Source: Acidilobaceae archaeon UBA162 (lineage in GTDB: Archaea; Thermoproteota; Thermoprotei_A; Sulfolobales; Acidilobaceae). From it: a stretch of 21,013 nt of DNA. Shown here one piece after another: positions 20,855 through 21,013 of this stretch; positions within the stretch are counted from its first letter, which is position 1; each line of letters begins with the position of its first letter. A program made the translations under genes and the position numbers. The notes beneath the pieces are model-generated. The model was not told where the DNA came from. It saw only the letters and a list, made by a program, of their open reading frames with translations, and searched no databases. The stretch is taken from contig DAJS01000001.1 in NCBI GenBank assembly GCA_002496425.1, positions 38,061-59,073 of the forward strand, read 5' to 3'.

Positions 20855-21013
20855 GGGTGGCGAGCACCAGGAAGCTCCTGCTCCCTCCCAGATCATAGAC
20901 TACAGCGATTTCGCTAAGGTTGACCTTAGGGTTGGCAGGGTTATCTCAGCTGAGCCTGTCCCTAACAGCAGGAAGCTCCTGAAGCTCTTAGTGGACCTCG
21001 GCTCTGAGCAGAG
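20847..21013 (+). CDS. tRNA-binding OB-fold protein (MetRS beta / CsaA-like), partial
   Basis: The gene starts with ATG at 20847, 8 bases before the end of rpo7, and runs off the window. After a 13-residue Pro/Ala/Gln-rich lead, IIDYSDFAKVDLRVGRVI and PNSRKLLKLLVDLG match the start of the tRNA-binding OB fold found in CsaA, Trbp111 and the C-terminal domain or separate beta subunit of methionyl-tRNA synthetase. The separate subunit is common in crenarchaea and would recruit tRNA to MetRS. CsaA-like is the alternative; the missing C-terminus would decide. Confidence 0.85.
   Translation, partial: MPEGGEHQEAPAPSQIIDYSDFAKVDLRVGRVISAEPVPNSRKLLKLLVDLGSEQ

Overview
The window is a piece of a hyperthermophilic or thermoacidophilic crenarchaeal (Thermoproteota) chromosome. 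Evidence: archaeal/eukaryotic-type information genes (aIF2gamma, S6e, S3Ae, aIF5B, Rpo7, the KEOPS subunit Pcc1, a Cdc45/RecJ-like protein), archaeal ApgM-type phosphoglycerate mutase, TATA boxes about 26 bases upstream of very short leaders, Arg codons dominated by AGG, and many TTG and GTG starts. Base composition is clearly above 50% GC by eye. I favour an Acidilobus-like or Desulfurococcales-like organism, but the genus is inference. All 26 protein genes look like ordinary chromosomal genes: there is no CRISPR array, intact insertion sequence, prophage or plasmid module.

Layout. 1-440: a structured, apparently non-coding stretch with its own minus-strand promoter, then tRNA-Phe(GAA). 534-2371 (+): an unusual ion-channel/RCK protein with a non-canonical pore filter, then a small sugar-1-phosphate nucleotidyltransferase. 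2631-8926 (-): a long block of translation, replication and tRNA-modification genes: an RPB9/TFS-like zinc ribbon lacking its second ribbon, PIN nuclease, aIF2gamma, S6e, ApgM, Pcc1, a catalytically degenerate Cdc45/RecJ-like protein, and S15. 9041-11581 (+): S3Ae and aIF5B/IF2. 11582-11883: non-coding, with two clear inverted repeats. 11884-12303 (-): nucleoside diphosphate kinase.

12446-15120 (+): a tightly overlapping four-gene operon (metallo-beta-lactamase-fold hydrolase, bifunctional sugar-1-phosphate nucleotidyltransferase/acetyltransferase, two small unknown proteins). 15142-16627 (-): three unknown genes, including a tandem eight-ligand zinc-binding protein and a winged-helix protein. 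16804-18559 (+): an unknown helical protein and a YchF/Obg-related GTPase with a TGS domain. 18606-20208: PRPP synthase and, convergently, a GfcR-like HTH-PRTase regulator that probably binds PRPP or a nucleotide. 20276-21013 (+): Rpo7 and the start of a MetRS-beta/CsaA-like tRNA-binding protein.

How they fit together: most of the window supplies translation (ribosomal proteins, aIF2, aIF5B, tRNA-Phe, tRNA modification, tRNA binding), transcription (Rpo7, TFS-like) and nucleotide supply (NDK, PRPP synthase and its probable regulator). Two separate loci handle nucleotide-activated sugars. The parts least explained by known biology are the 5' RNA candidate, the atypical channel, the ORFan proteins around 14.6-16.6 kb, and the hairpins at 11.6-11.8 kb. 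I do not see a convincing wholly new system; the best candidate is the 12446-15120 operon.
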